Positions 9,219 through 17,393 of a stretch of 64,000 nucleotides of DNA are shown here, in pieces. Both the position numbers and the translations under genes were made by a program. The stretch is from UBA6144 sp964399165 (GTDB taxonomy: Bacteria > Bdellovibrionota > Bacteriovoracia > Bacteriovoracales > Bacteriovoracaceae): positions 30,205 through 94,204 of the forward strand of contig CAYNPO010000012.1 in the NCBI GenBank assembly GCA_964399165.1. The letters run 5' to 3'. Each line of letters begins with the position of its first letter. Within the stretch, counting starts at the first letter, position 1. The notes under the pieces are model-generated. The model was not told where the DNA came from. It did no database searches and worked only from the letters and a program-made list of their open reading frames with translations.

Positions 9219-10520
9219 TTAGCGGACCACGTCGGTGATGAGTTTCGGCGGGCGCACGGCCCGTGGCGAGAGGCGCAGCACTTCCGAGAGGAAGCGTTTC
9301 TCCACCAGGGCGGCGGCTGCCGCTTGGGCCCCGTGGTGGTGGATAGTCATGATGGGGTCGCCCTTGGCCAGCCGCGCGCCCACTTTGGCGTGGAAGGTGA
9401 ATCCCACGGTGAGATCCAGTTGGTCTTCCTTGGTCTTGCGGCCCCCTCCCAACTCGATCAGGAGATGTCCCACGAGCTCGTTGTCGAATGACTTGATCCA
9501 GCCCCCGCGGGGTGCGCGCACCACGGTTTTCTCAGGGGCCACCGGGAGGCTTTCGGGTTTGAAGGCGATGGCGGGATTTCCTCCCTGCCAACCTAGCAAC
9601 TCGGCGAACTTGTCCAGAGCGCGACCGTCGTGGAGAGTGGACCGGGCTTTTTTGCGCGCCTGCGGCAGGCTTTTCTCGGTGCCGGCCAGCACCGCCATGT
9701 GGGCGGCGAGCTCCACGGACAGCTCGGTGAGATCCGTCGGCCCCTGGCCGCGCAACGTGCGCACGGATTCCTGTAACTCAAGCGTGTGTCCCACTTCGTT
9801 GCCCAAGGGTTGGGACATGTCGGTGAGGAGGGCCACGCCCCGGCGCTTGAAGCGCTTGGCGGTGGCGAGCAGGCTTTTGGCCAACGCGCGAGCTTGCTTG
9901 CGCTCGCGCATGAAGGCTCCCGAGCCGTGCTTGATGTCGAAGACGATGCCCTCGGCCCCTTCGGCGAGTTTCTTGCTCATGATGGAGGCGGTGATGAGCG
10001 GGATGCAATCGATGGTGGCGGTGACGTCGCGGAGGGCGTAGATCAGGCGGTCGGCGGGGGCGATTTCCGGCGTCTGCCCCATCAACACCAGTCCCTTGGC
10101 CTTGAGCTGTGCCTCGAACTCCTCCAGCGTGAGGCCGGTGCGGAAGCCGGGCACCGCTTCGATCTTGTCCACGGTGCCCCCCGTGTGACCAAGGCCCCTG
10201 CCGGCGATCATGGGGACCTTCACCCCGAGGCATGCCGCCACGGGCGCGAGGATGAATGAAGCCTTGTCGCCCACCCCGCCGGTGGAGTGCTTGTCCACCA
10301 CCCGGCGGTCGCCGAAGTCCAGGCGGCGACCCGAGAAGAGCATGGCGTCCGTGAGCGCGGCGGTTTCCGCGGCGTCCATGCCCTTGCAGGTGATGGCCAT
10401 GAGCATGGCGGCGAGTTGGTAGTCGGGGATGTTCTTGCGTGTATACTCGTCGATCATCCAGCGGATGGCGGGAGCCGGCAGCTTCTCTCCGCGCTTCTTG
10501 GCGTCGATCAGCTGGTACAT
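9219..10520 (-). CDS. deoA: pyrimidine-nucleoside / thymidine phosphorylase
   Basis: The protein carries the family signature: DKHSTGGVGDKASF, AGRGLGHTGGTVDKIEAVPGF, and a lysine/serine-rich active site, with the C-terminal PYNP domain ending near FHAKVGARLAKGDPI. It converts thymidine and other pyrimidine nucleosides to base plus sugar-1-phosphate. I chose MYQLIDAKKRG (10520) because it gives 433 residues, the usual family length; ATGs at 10568 and 10583 are also in frame and none of the three has a clear Shine-Dalgarno. A strong promoter begins just upstream, so the longer forms would have a leader of only about 11-26 nt. First gene of the salvage operon. Confidence 0.93.
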   Translation of the reverse strand: MYQLIDAKKRGEKLPAPAIRWMIDEYTRKNIPDYQLAAMLMAITCKGMDAAETAALTDAMLFSGRRLDFGDRRVVDKHSTGGVGDKASFILAPVAACLGVKVPMIAGRGLGHTGGTVDKIEAVPGFRTGLTLEEFEAQLKAKGLVLMGQTPEIAPADRLIYALRDVTATIDCIPLITASIMSKKLAEGAEGIVFDIKHGSGAFMRERKQARALAKSLLATAKRFKRRGVALLTDMSQPLGNEVGHTLELQESVRTLRGQGPTDLTELSVELAAHMAVLAGTEKSLPQARKKARSTLHDGRALDKFAELLGWQGGNPAIAFKPESLPVAPEKTVVRAPRGGWIKSFDNELVGHLLIELGGGRKTKEDQLDLTVGFTFHAKVGARLAKGDPIMTIHHHGAQAAAAALVEKRFLSEVLRLSPRAVRPPKLITDVVR

Positions 10521-10576
10521 GCTGAAGCCGGAAGTCGGGGAAGCAGTCTGGAGGGGAGTACGGCGCATTGCGTTTA

Positions 10577-10605
10577 TTGCCATGTTAAAAAGTGGAACTT
10601 ATGAT
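10577..10605 (+). promoter_or_regulatory. sigma-70-type promoter for the 10655 gene and nupC
   Basis: On the plus strand TTGCCA (10577-10582) and TATGAT (10600-10605) are separated by 17 nt. Transcription would start near 10612. The -10 box shares five bases with the opposing -10 box, so RNA polymerase can occupy only one promoter at a time. Confidence 0.65.
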
Positions 10606-10630
10606 AATTGAGAGAAATAATCCCTGGCAA
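10601..10630 (-). promoter_or_regulatory. sigma-70-type promoter for deoA-punA-cdd
   Basis: On the minus strand TTGCCA (10630-10625) and TATCAT (10606-10601) are separated by 18 nt. This is a good housekeeping-type promoter, with transcription expected near 10594. Its -10 box overlaps that of the opposite promoter. Confidence 0.65.
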
Positions 10631-10654
10631 ACAAACTTCTTTGACGGAAACGCC

Positions 10655-11056
10655 ATGAAAACATTGTGCTCGTTCGCGCTCGCCTTGCTCCTGGTCATGC
10701 CCGGTGCCCACGCCCAGGATGAAGCGGCAGGCGATGACATCATCAAGAGTACCCAGAGCGACCTCTTGGTCGTGGCGGCTGCCGGTGCGGGGGGAGCGGT
10801 CCTGGGCCTTTCCACCCTCTCTTTTTATGACAAACCCAGCAAACATATTTCTAACGTTTGGATGGGGGCTGCCGTGGGCATCATCGCCGGCGTCATCATC
10901 GTGGGCATCGGGCACGCCCAGAAGACCCAGGACGACATGGTAGAAGAAGCCTCCCTGGATTTTGACACCCGCGAGCGCGGACTGTGGCATGAGCGCCACG
11001 CCGTGGCCGCCCAGTCTATCGATTTCACCGCGCCCTTCTGGGCGCAGTCCTTCTAA
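10655..11056 (+). CDS. small exported or membrane protein, unknown
   Basis: A 133-residue protein starts with a signal peptide (MKTLCSFALALLLVMPGAHAQ) and carries two further hydrophobic stretches (about residues 35-52 and 66-84), so the mature part may be an inner-membrane hairpin. The rest is polar, and I recognise no family. It lies between the divergent nucleoside promoter and nupC, 18 nt before the importer, so it is probably co-transcribed with it. A role in nucleoside uptake is possible only from position. The start is chosen for the signal peptide; in-frame ATG codons upstream fall on the promoter. Confidence 0.6.
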   Translation: MKTLCSFALALLLVMPGAHAQDEAAGDDIIKSTQSDLLVVAAAGAGGAVLGLSTLSFYDKPSKHISNVWMGAAVGIIAGVIIVGIGHAQKTQDDMVEEASLDFDTRERGLWHERHAVAAQSIDFTAPFWAQSF

Positions 11057-11074
11057 AAATCCGGGGAACACGAC

Positions 11075-12367
11075 ATGGAAATGCTGGCGAACGCGCGCGG
11101 TCTATTGGGGATCGCGGTCATCCTCGGCCTTCTGGCCCTGTTGAGTGAGAACCGCAAGGCCATCCCTTGGAAGCTGGTGTTCACGGGGCTCGCCTGCCAG
11201 TTCATCTTCGCGGTCCTGATTCTGAAAGTCCCCGCGGCCCAGTTCGTGTTCGAGAAGATTAGCTCCTTCTTCGTCGTGGTACTCGACTTCACCCGCCAAG
11301 GCTCGGTCTTCCTCTTCGGAGACCTGATGGACGTCTCCAAAATAGGCTTCCTCTTCGCCTTCCAGGTGCTGCCCACCATCGTGTTCTTCTCCGCGCTGAC
11401 CAGCCTGTTCTTCTACCTGGGCATCCTCCAGAAGGTCGTCTACGCCCTCTCCTGGCTGCTCTCCAAGGCGATCAAAATGTCCGGCGCAGAGAACCTTTCC
11501 ACCACCGCCAACATTTTCTTGGGCCAAACCGAGGCCCCGTTGATGATCAAGCCCTACCTGGAGCGCATGACCCGCTCCGAGATCTTTTGCGTGATGGTCG
11601 GAGGGATGGCCAACACCGCCGGGGGCGTGCTCGCGGCCTACGTGGGCTTCCTGGGCGGCACCGATCCCACCCAACAGCTCTATTTCGCCAAGCACTTGCT
11701 GGCGGCTTCCGTGATGTCCGCACCCGCCACACTCGTGATCGCCAAGATCCTCATCCCCCAGACCGAGGCCATCGACGAGCGCATCGAGGTCCCGCGCGAG
11801 AAGATCGGCGACAACATGCTTGAGGCCATCTCCATCGGTACCACCGATGGCATCCAGCTGGCGGTGAACGTCGGCGCCATGCTGCTGGTTTTCATCGCTC
11901 TCATCGCCATGGTGAACTACGGACTGGGCAACATGATCGGGGAGTGGACCGGGCTCAACGGCGCGATCAGCAGCCTCACCGACGGCCGGTACACCACCTT
12001 CTCGCTGCAGTTCATCCTCGGCTACCTGTGCTCCCCGTTGGTGTGGCTTTTGGGCGTTGCCAGCGAGGACATGGTCCGCGTGGGGCAACTCCTGGGCGAG
12101 AAGACTATCCTGAACGAGTTCGTGGCCTACATCACCCTTTCCAAGATGAAAGCGGACTCCCTGCTCACTGATCCCAAGTCGATCCTGCTCGCCACCTACA
12201 TGTTGAGCGGCTTCGCCAACTTCTCCTCCATCGGGATTCAGATCGGGGGGATCGGCGCGCTGGCGCCGGGCAAGCGGACGTTGTTGTCGCAGCTTGGAGT
12301 GAAGGCCCTGGTGGGTGGCACGTGTGCCACACTGATGATGGCCGCGATCGTGAGCCTTCTGCAGTAA
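11075..12367 (+). CDS. nupC: concentrative nucleoside transporter
   Basis: The 430-residue, multi-spanning membrane protein matches the CNT/NupC family. The gating and substrate regions are visible as FLGQTEAPLMIKPYL, VMVGGMANTAGGVLAAYVG and the C-terminal SGFANFSSIGIQIGGIGALAPGKR. CNT proteins import nucleosides by cotransport with protons or sodium. A GGGGA ribosome site precedes the start. It faces the deoA-punA-cdd operon across one short promoter region, so uptake and phosphorolysis of nucleosides are linked genetically. The family is certain; the coupling ion is not readable from the sequence. Confidence 0.93.
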   Translation: MEMLANARGLLGIAVILGLLALLSENRKAIPWKLVFTGLACQFIFAVLILKVPAAQFVFEKISSFFVVVLDFTRQGSVFLFGDLMDVSKIGFLFAFQVLPTIVFFSALTSLFFYLGILQKVVYALSWLLSKAIKMSGAENLSTTANIFLGQTEAPLMIKPYLERMTRSEIFCVMVGGMANTAGGVLAAYVGFLGGTDPTQQLYFAKHLLAASVMSAPATLVIAKILIPQTEAIDERIEVPREKIGDNMLEAISIGTTDGIQLAVNVGAMLLVFIALIAMVNYGLGNMIGEWTGLNGAISSLTDGRYTTFSLQFILGYLCSPLVWLLGVASEDMVRVGQLLGEKTILNEFVAYITLSKMKADSLLTDPKSILLATYMLSGFANFSSIGIQIGGIGALAPGKRTLLSQLGVKALVGGTCATLMMAAIVSLLQ

Positions 12368-12399
12368 GGCCCAAGGCGTCGCCCTAGGAAGGTCAGGGA

Positions 12400-12933
12400 T
12401 CATCTCCAGAGAAAATGCAGGCCCGCGCCGGAGGCAAGGCCTAGGAGTAGGCCCGCGACGACGTCCAGGGGATAGTGGACGCCGAGGTAGACCCGGGAGA
12501 AGGAGACGGCCGAAGCCCACAGGGCCACGGCGGGAGCGGCAGGGTGGCCGGTGAAAGCGAGGAGGGTGAAGAAGGCGAAGGGGGAGGCGGCGTGGCTGGA
12601 GGGGAAGGAGTGACAGCCGGGGGCCGTGATCAGGGGCGAAGCGCCCTCGCAGCCTGTGAGGGGGCGCTCCCGGGCCACGCGGAGTTTGATCAGGGAGCTG
12701 ATGGAAGAGGCCAGTAGCGGCGCGAAGAAGGTACGGGGGAAACCCAGTGGGGCGTGGACCCATCCCGTGAAGTGGCAGACGCCCAGGAGCGCAGCCGCGC
12801 CCCACCAGGTGCGGGTCTCCGCCGTGCGGGTGAGGAGGACCATAGGAAGGTTGAGGTAGCGCGCGCGCTTGGATTGCAGCCACAGGAGCGCGCGCCGGTC
12901 CAGGCGCGCGAGTTTGTCACGGATGCCGTTCAA
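12400..12933 (-). CDS. PAP2-family membrane phosphatase
   Basis: This 177-residue integral membrane protein has the three phosphatase motifs of the PAP2 superfamily: KLRVARERP, PSSHAAS (nucleophile-region histidine) and SRVYLGVHYPLD. Members dephosphorylate phosphatidic acid, phosphatidylglycerol phosphate or undecaprenyl pyrophosphate on the outer face of the inner membrane. The start overlaps the stop of the upstream esterase gene by 4 nt (same strand), and the gene converges with nupC. Which lipid it acts on cannot be told from the sequence; UppP/BacA-like recycling of the wall lipid carrier is one option. Confidence 0.88.
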   Translation of the reverse strand: MNGIRDKLARLDRRALLWLQSKRARYLNLPMVLLTRTAETRTWWGAAALLGVCHFTGWVHAPLGFPRTFFAPLLASSISSLIKLRVARERPLTGCEGASPLITAPGCHSFPSSHAASPFAFFTLLAFTGHPAAPAVALWASAVSFSRVYLGVHYPLDVVAGLLLGLASGAGLHFLWR

Positions 12934-14156
12934 CGCACCCGCCGGTCGGCGAACTCGAGGAAGAGGTTCCAGTCCGCGGTGGTGAGACTATGGCCCTTGT
13001 CCTGGAATTTTTGTTCGGGGCCTGGCGCCCCGAAGAGCGTCCAGGCCGGCGTTGCCGCCGCGAGGGCTGAAGTGGCGCTGGCGGGGCCGGCCCACGCGTC
13101 GCGGGTGCCTTGGGAATCAAGCATCGGGCGTGGGGCCACCAGCGAGACCAAGAAATGGGAGTCGTAGGGGAGTTCGTCCGGCCGAGGCGAGTCGTCCTTG
13201 AAAGCCGCAGAGAAAAAGTGCTTAAGGCCCCAGGGCTCGCCGATCAAGGGATAGCCCCACCAGCCGTGGGTCATCATCTCCGCGGTTTCGCGTTTTTCTT
13301 CCTTAGCGCCCCTCATGAGGGCGGTGCCGCCCAGGCCGCTTTGGTGAGCGATGACGGCGGAGACGCGCCCATCGAAGGCGGCGGCGAGGAGGGCGGCTTT
13401 TCCGCGGCGGGAATGCCCAACGGCGATGATGCCGTCGGCGCGCACGCCGGGGGCATCGGCCAAATAGTCCACGGCGCGGGAGAGGCCCCAGGCCCAGCTC
13501 ATGAGCGTGCCCCAGGAGCGGCGTGGATCCTGGTGTGTGGCGGGGATCCAGGAGCGTACGCCCACGCGCGGGTACTCGGGGGAGTCTGGGGCCACATCGC
13601 TGGCGGCGAGGGTGGCAAAGCCGTAACCCCGGCGAAGCAGGGTACGGATGGGGTAGGCGGCGGCGTCATGGCCGCGAGGGAGCGGGCGGGCCTCGTCGTC
13701 TATGCAGCCCTTGGCGTGCAGGTAACCCTCGCCGGAGGCGGGCACGGCGCGCACGGTGGTGACGGTCTGGTTGCCGCACTTGTTGATGATCAGGAAAACG
13801 GGGACACCGTCGCGACGGCGGGCCGAGCGGGGCAGGAAGAGCGCGAGCTTGATCTCCCGGACGTCCCGGGGGGCACCGGGGAAGGTGAGACGCACGTCGC
13901 GGAAGGTGCCTCCCGTTACGGGCGCTTCTTTTACCACCCGGACGCTCATGGTTAGCTCCGCGGGCAAGAAGCCGTAGACCCGCTCCTGCAGCATGTGGCG
14001 GATCTCGGCGCGACGTCCTTCCCAGGCTTCGGGGGTGGTGACGGGATCCCCGGCTAAGTTGGTGAAGAGGTCAGGTAATGCCGCCGGCCAAGCGGGCATA
14101 CAGGCCAGACAAAGAGCGAAAAGCGGCCAATGACGCGGGAAAAGTGCGGTTCGCAT
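12930..14156 (-). CDS. exported alpha/beta hydrolase, CE15 glucuronoyl-esterase-like
   Basis: The start at 14156 gives a signal peptide (MRTALFPRHWPLFALCLACMP) after a GTGGGGGA site; the protein has 408 residues. The nucleophile motif GHSRRGKAALLAAAFDGRV resembles the GCSRxGK motif of CE15 glucuronoyl esterases and related xylan esterases, and a likely catalytic histidine sits in DKGHSLTTADW. CE15 enzymes cut ester bonds between lignin and glucuronoxylan, although bacterial members are broader in use. The fold call is good; the substrate is uncertain. It is co-transcribed with the PAP2 gene. A box TATCGT lies 7 nt before the start and could be a -10 element. Confidence 0.72.
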   Translation of the reverse strand: MRTALFPRHWPLFALCLACMPAWPAALPDLFTNLAGDPVTTPEAWEGRRAEIRHMLQERVYGFLPAELTMSVRVVKEAPVTGGTFRDVRLTFPGAPRDVREIKLALFLPRSARRRDGVPVFLIINKCGNQTVTTVRAVPASGEGYLHAKGCIDDEARPLPRGHDAAAYPIRTLLRRGYGFATLAASDVAPDSPEYPRVGVRSWIPATHQDPRRSWGTLMSWAWGLSRAVDYLADAPGVRADGIIAVGHSRRGKAALLAAAFDGRVSAVIAHQSGLGGTALMRGAKEEKRETAEMMTHGWWGYPLIGEPWGLKHFFSAAFKDDSPRPDELPYDSHFLVSLVAPRPMLDSQGTRDAWAGPASATSALAAATPAWTLFGAPGPEQKFQDKGHSLTTADWNLFLEFADRRVR

Positions 14157-14290
14157 GTCCCCCACGATACAGAAAAAGGCCATTGGATGCCAGGCCTAAT
14201 TTGCCGCGCCTTTCCCCTGCCCATGGTGCGGGGTATCCTGGGGGTAATTTTGGTTTTTTAGGTTTAGTTTTTACAGTTAGCAGGACATTC

Positions 14291-15871
14291 ATGGCGAAAG
14301 AACTTGTGATCAACCAGACTCACAATGAGTGCCGTATTGCGCTCATTGAGAACGGCGAGATCCTGGACTTCCTGGTGGAGCGTCAAAGCTCGGCCAAGGC
14401 ACCCCCCGCGAGCGTGGGGAACATCTATCTCGGGCGAGTGCTGCGCGTCCTCCCGGGCATGCAATCGGCCTTCGTGGACATCGGTCTGGAGCGTGCCGCC
14501 TTCCTCTACGTGGACGACGCTTACCTGCCGACCCTCGATGAGCAGCGGGCGGCCATGGAAAAGGCCCAGGCCAGCGGCCCCCCCCAACCCCGCCGTGTCG
14601 GTGAGGTCATCCCCGACGAGCTCTCCAGTCTCAGTGAAACGGTGGACATGAAGTTCCGCCCCGACGTGAAGATCCAGGACTTCCTCAAGGAAGGCGATGA
14701 GATCGTGGTCCAGATCGCCAAGGAGCCCATCTCCACCAAAGGCCCGCGGGTCACCCGCCACATCACCCTCGCCGGCCGCCACATCGTCTACATGCCTTTC
14801 ATCGAGCACACCGGCGTCTCGCGCCGGATCGAGAGCGAGGAGGAGAGGAAGCGCCTGAAAGACGTGCTGGACAGCATCCGTCCCGAGGGTTGTGGCATCA
14901 TCGCCCGCACCGTGGCCGAAGGACAGAGCTACAAGGTGCTCAAGAACGACTACAACATGCTGGTGAAGCTGTGGAAGGACGTGCAAAAGAAGCTGGAGAA
15001 GGCCCGGGCCCCCACTGACTTGCACCAGGATTTGACCTTCATCCAGCGGGCCCTGCGCGACATCACCGATGAGGACGTGGACCAGATCGTGGTGGACGCC
15101 CGCCCGGTCATGCGCCAGATAGAGAAGTTCACCAAGACGTACCTTCCTAACCTCAAGGCCAAGCTCAAGCTGCACGATGGGGACATCCCCCTGTTCGAGC
15201 ATTATGGGATTGAACTCGAGATCGAGCGGGCCCTCTCCAACCAGGTTTTCCTCAAGTCCGGCGGCTCCATCAACATCGATCAGACGGAGGCGCTGGTTTC
15301 AATCGACGTGAATACCGGCAAATTCGTCGGCAAGAAGACCCTCGAGGACACCATCCTCAAGACAAACTTGGAGGCGGTGAAGGAAATCGCCTACCAGCTG
15401 CGCATCAGGAACTGCGGCGGGATCATCATCATCGACTTCATCGACATGGAGAAGGAGGAGCACCGGCAGGCGGTTTACCAGACGCTGCTGGAGGCGCTCA
15501 AGAAGGACCGCTCCAAGACCAACGTGCTCCCCATTTCCGGGCTAGGGTTGGTGGAGATGACCAGGAAGCGCACCCGCGACACCTTGATCCGCACCATGTG
15601 CGAACCTTGCGCCTACTGCGAGGGCTCCGGTCGCGTGAAGAGCGTGGAGACGGTGAGCTACGAAATCATCCGCGATGTCGCCAAGACCCTGAAGCGCACC
15701 CCCGCTGACAAGGTCACCGTCTACGCCCACCCTGAGGTGAGCGCCAGATTATCCAGCGAGGATTTCGGGGTGATCGAGATGATGGAGGAGTCTTTCCAAA
15801 AGACCCTCACCATCCGGGCCGACAATAGCTACCACATTGAGCAGTACGAGATTTACACCCACGAAGGGTGA
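14291..15871 (+). CDS. rng: ribonuclease G/E family endoribonuclease
   Basis: The start MAKELVINQT (14291) matches the usual N-terminus of RNase G. The 526 residues hold an embedded S1 RNA-binding domain (about 38-140, NIYLGRVLRVLPGMQSAFVD), the DNase-I-like catalytic region with VSIDVNTGKF and IIIDFIDM carrying the metal aspartates, and the zinc-link CEPCAYC. It cuts single-stranded AU-rich RNA, maturing 5S/16S rRNA and turning over mRNA. There is no long C-terminal degradosome scaffold, so it is RNase G-like rather than a full RNase E. It stands alone, converging with the next gene after 3 nt. Confidence 0.93.
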   Translation: MAKELVINQTHNECRIALIENGEILDFLVERQSSAKAPPASVGNIYLGRVLRVLPGMQSAFVDIGLERAAFLYVDDAYLPTLDEQRAAMEKAQASGPPQPRRVGEVIPDELSSLSETVDMKFRPDVKIQDFLKEGDEIVVQIAKEPISTKGPRVTRHITLAGRHIVYMPFIEHTGVSRRIESEEERKRLKDVLDSIRPEGCGIIARTVAEGQSYKVLKNDYNMLVKLWKDVQKKLEKARAPTDLHQDLTFIQRALRDITDEDVDQIVVDARPVMRQIEKFTKTYLPNLKAKLKLHDGDIPLFEHYGIELEIERALSNQVFLKSGGSINIDQTEALVSIDVNTGKFVGKKTLEDTILKTNLEAVKEIAYQLRIRNCGGIIIIDFIDMEKEEHRQAVYQTLLEALKKDRSKTNVLPISGLGLVEMTRKRTRDTLIRTMCEPCAYCEGSGRVKSVETVSYEIIRDVAKTLKRTPADKVTVYAHPEVSARLSSEDFGVIEMMEESFQKTLTIRADNSYHIEQYEIYTHEG

Positions 15872-15874
15872 GGT

Positions 15875-16450
15875 TCACTGGCCCGCGGGCGGCTCGTAGC
15901 GCATGATTTCGTATTCTAGGCCCAGGCGGTTCAGGTGTGACTCAAACTCTCTGAAGGCCGTGTGGCGGGCCACGGAGAAGTCCAGTAGCCCCGGGTTTTG
16001 CCGTCGGGCTTCGCGGCCGTAGAGGATCCGGCCTTGCTTCCAAATGGTCGCCAGGCCCGGCACGGGTTGGCCATCTAACGTGTAGAGACAGGGCATGGGA
16101 CTGCCCGTGCGATGGTTGCTGCCGGAACAGCGGTACCAGCGCATAACCATCTCCGTGCCGGCGGGAATGCGCAGCTCGTCCGCCCACGGATAGCTCCGGT
16201 TGATGCTCACGGAAAGGTTTCGGGTGGAGCGCTCAAGCTCCCGCTCACCCGCGGGAATGACGATTTCGCGGGTTGCGGTGAACTTCATGGTGAGGTGGCC
16301 GGGCAGCATGGAGAGGTCCATGTCATCTGGATGGCGCTGTTTGACCGCTTCCTGCTCCTGCTGGGATATCGAGTAGTAGGTGTGGCCCTCAATCTGAAGT
16401 TGGGCGAAGGCGGGCAGGCTAAGGGCGAGCGCGAGCAGCATGGCTTTCAT
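15875..16450 (-). CDS. secreted protein, unknown family
   Basis: A 191-residue protein with a clear signal peptide (MKAMLLALALSLPAFAQ) after a GGGAG ribosome site. The mature part holds two cysteines (in YRCSG and PCLY) that may form a disulphide; no catalytic motif is visible and I recognise no family. It is the last gene on the minus-strand arm of the secreted-protein island; a 115-nt gap with a perfect hairpin separates it from the gene before, so it may have its own transcript. Function unknown. Confidence 0.6.
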   Translation of the reverse strand: MKAMLLALALSLPAFAQLQIEGHTYYSISQQEQEAVKQRHPDDMDLSMLPGHLTMKFTATREIVIPAGERELERSTRNLSVSINRSYPWADELRIPAGTEMVMRWYRCSGSNHRTGSPMPCLYTLDGQPVPGLATIWKQGRILYGREARRQNPGLLDFSVARHTAFREFESHLNRLGLEYEIMRYEPPAGQ

Positions 16451-16528
16451 GGGGTACTCCCAGGTTTCAGGGAATACAAGCAAGGGGGGGGCCAATTGTC
16501 ATTGCGGGAAACAGAGGGGTTGGGGGCA

Positions 16529-16553
16529 GGGCCGTCCAAAGTTTGGACGGCCC
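16529..16553. terminator. perfect 12-bp inverted repeat, probable U-less terminator
   Basis: GGGCCGTCCAAA and its exact complement flank a single G, just after the stop of the minus-strand gene at 16566. The hairpin is strong (nine GC-rich pairs even with a 7-nt loop) but no T-run follows on either strand. Confidence 0.5.
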
Positions 16554-16565
16554 CGTGCGGAAATC

Positions 16566-17366
16566 TCAGTAGCGGCGGTAGCGGCAGCCCCGGCCGGCGC
16601 GCAACTCGGCGATCACGGCGTCCAGTCGGCTGTATGTATCCTGGAACATCCAGATGCGCTCGGTTTCAGTGCTGGATGCGGAATTGAAGGCGTCCAACTC
16701 CCGCACCAGATCATCGAGTTCGGCGATCTCACACCCGTAAGACTCGGCGTACACCAGTTCGGCGATCTCGCCGGCCGCGCCCGCGGCGATGGTTTCGGCA
16801 CCGAGCAGGTAGCTGCGCGCGGGGCCCACGGGGAAGACCTGGCCGCGGCGGGCGTAGGTCATGTTGCCGTTCACCAGCGCCAGCATGTCGCCGGCCATGC
16901 GCAGGATGCGGCGGTCGAAGGCCTGGACCCCGCGGCCGCGGCAGTAGCCGCAGCGAGGCCGATAGTAAGGACGGTCAATCTCGTTAGCGCTTTCGATCAC
17001 CAGGTCGTAGACGCTCTCAAGGGCGTTCACGGCGGCGCGCACGCTGCGGCCGTCAGTGGCGTTGGCGAGGAGCACGTCACCCAGGGCCTTCCCGTGAAGC
17101 ATCAGGCGCCAGGTCACCGGGCGGATGTTCCAGGCGGGGCGCTGGATGCCGCGGTCGAGGGCGTTCTTCAAAGTGGCTGCGGCTTCGGCGAACTGGCCGT
17201 AGGCCACTTGGCGGGCAGCGGAGCCGCGTGCCCGCTCGAGCGTGCGCACGCTCTGGTCGCACCATGCGGAGAAGTCGGGGTCTGCAACTTGGGTTTCCTC
17301 CTCCTGGGCGCGCACGGCGGGCGCCAGGGAGAGGGCGATGAAGAGGGTGAGGATCCAGCGGTTCAT
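16566..17366 (-). CDS. secreted helical-family protein (island paralogue A)
   Basis: The 266-residue protein has a signal peptide (MNRWILTLFIALSLAPAVRAQ) and an almost all-helical mature part. It aligns by eye with the next gene upstream: both have AWCDQ at the N-terminus, the DRPxYxP turn, and AESYxC near the C-terminus, in the same order and spacing. It also contains a CGYCRGRG element that could bind metal or form disulphides. The AAGGAACGAC ribosome site resembles that of its neighbour. It belongs to a four-member family in this island; the biochemical role is unknown. It is transcribed behind the TIGR02147 regulator gene. Confidence 0.65.
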   Translation of the reverse strand: MNRWILTLFIALSLAPAVRAQEEETQVADPDFSAWCDQSVRTLERARGSAARQVAYGQFAEAAATLKNALDRGIQRPAWNIRPVTWRLMLHGKALGDVLLANATDGRSVRAAVNALESVYDLVIESANEIDRPYYRPRCGYCRGRGVQAFDRRILRMAGDMLALVNGNMTYARRGQVFPVGPARSYLLGAETIAAGAAGEIAELVYAESYGCEIAELDDLVRELDAFNSASSTETERIWMFQDTYSRLDAVIAELRAGRGCRYRRY

Positions 17367-17393
17367 GGGGTCGTTCCTTTATGTAAGGCCGGC

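Noticed and set aside
11102..12883. 593-codon open frame on the minus strand opposite nupC
   Set aside because: GC-rich coding DNA gives long shadow frames; nupC on the plus strand has family motifs and a ribosome site, the shadow has none.
14078..14290. Longer N-terminus for RNase G from an upstream ATG
   Set aside because: The extra residues overlap the divergent gene and its ribosome site and do not look like protein; MAKELVINQT is the family start.
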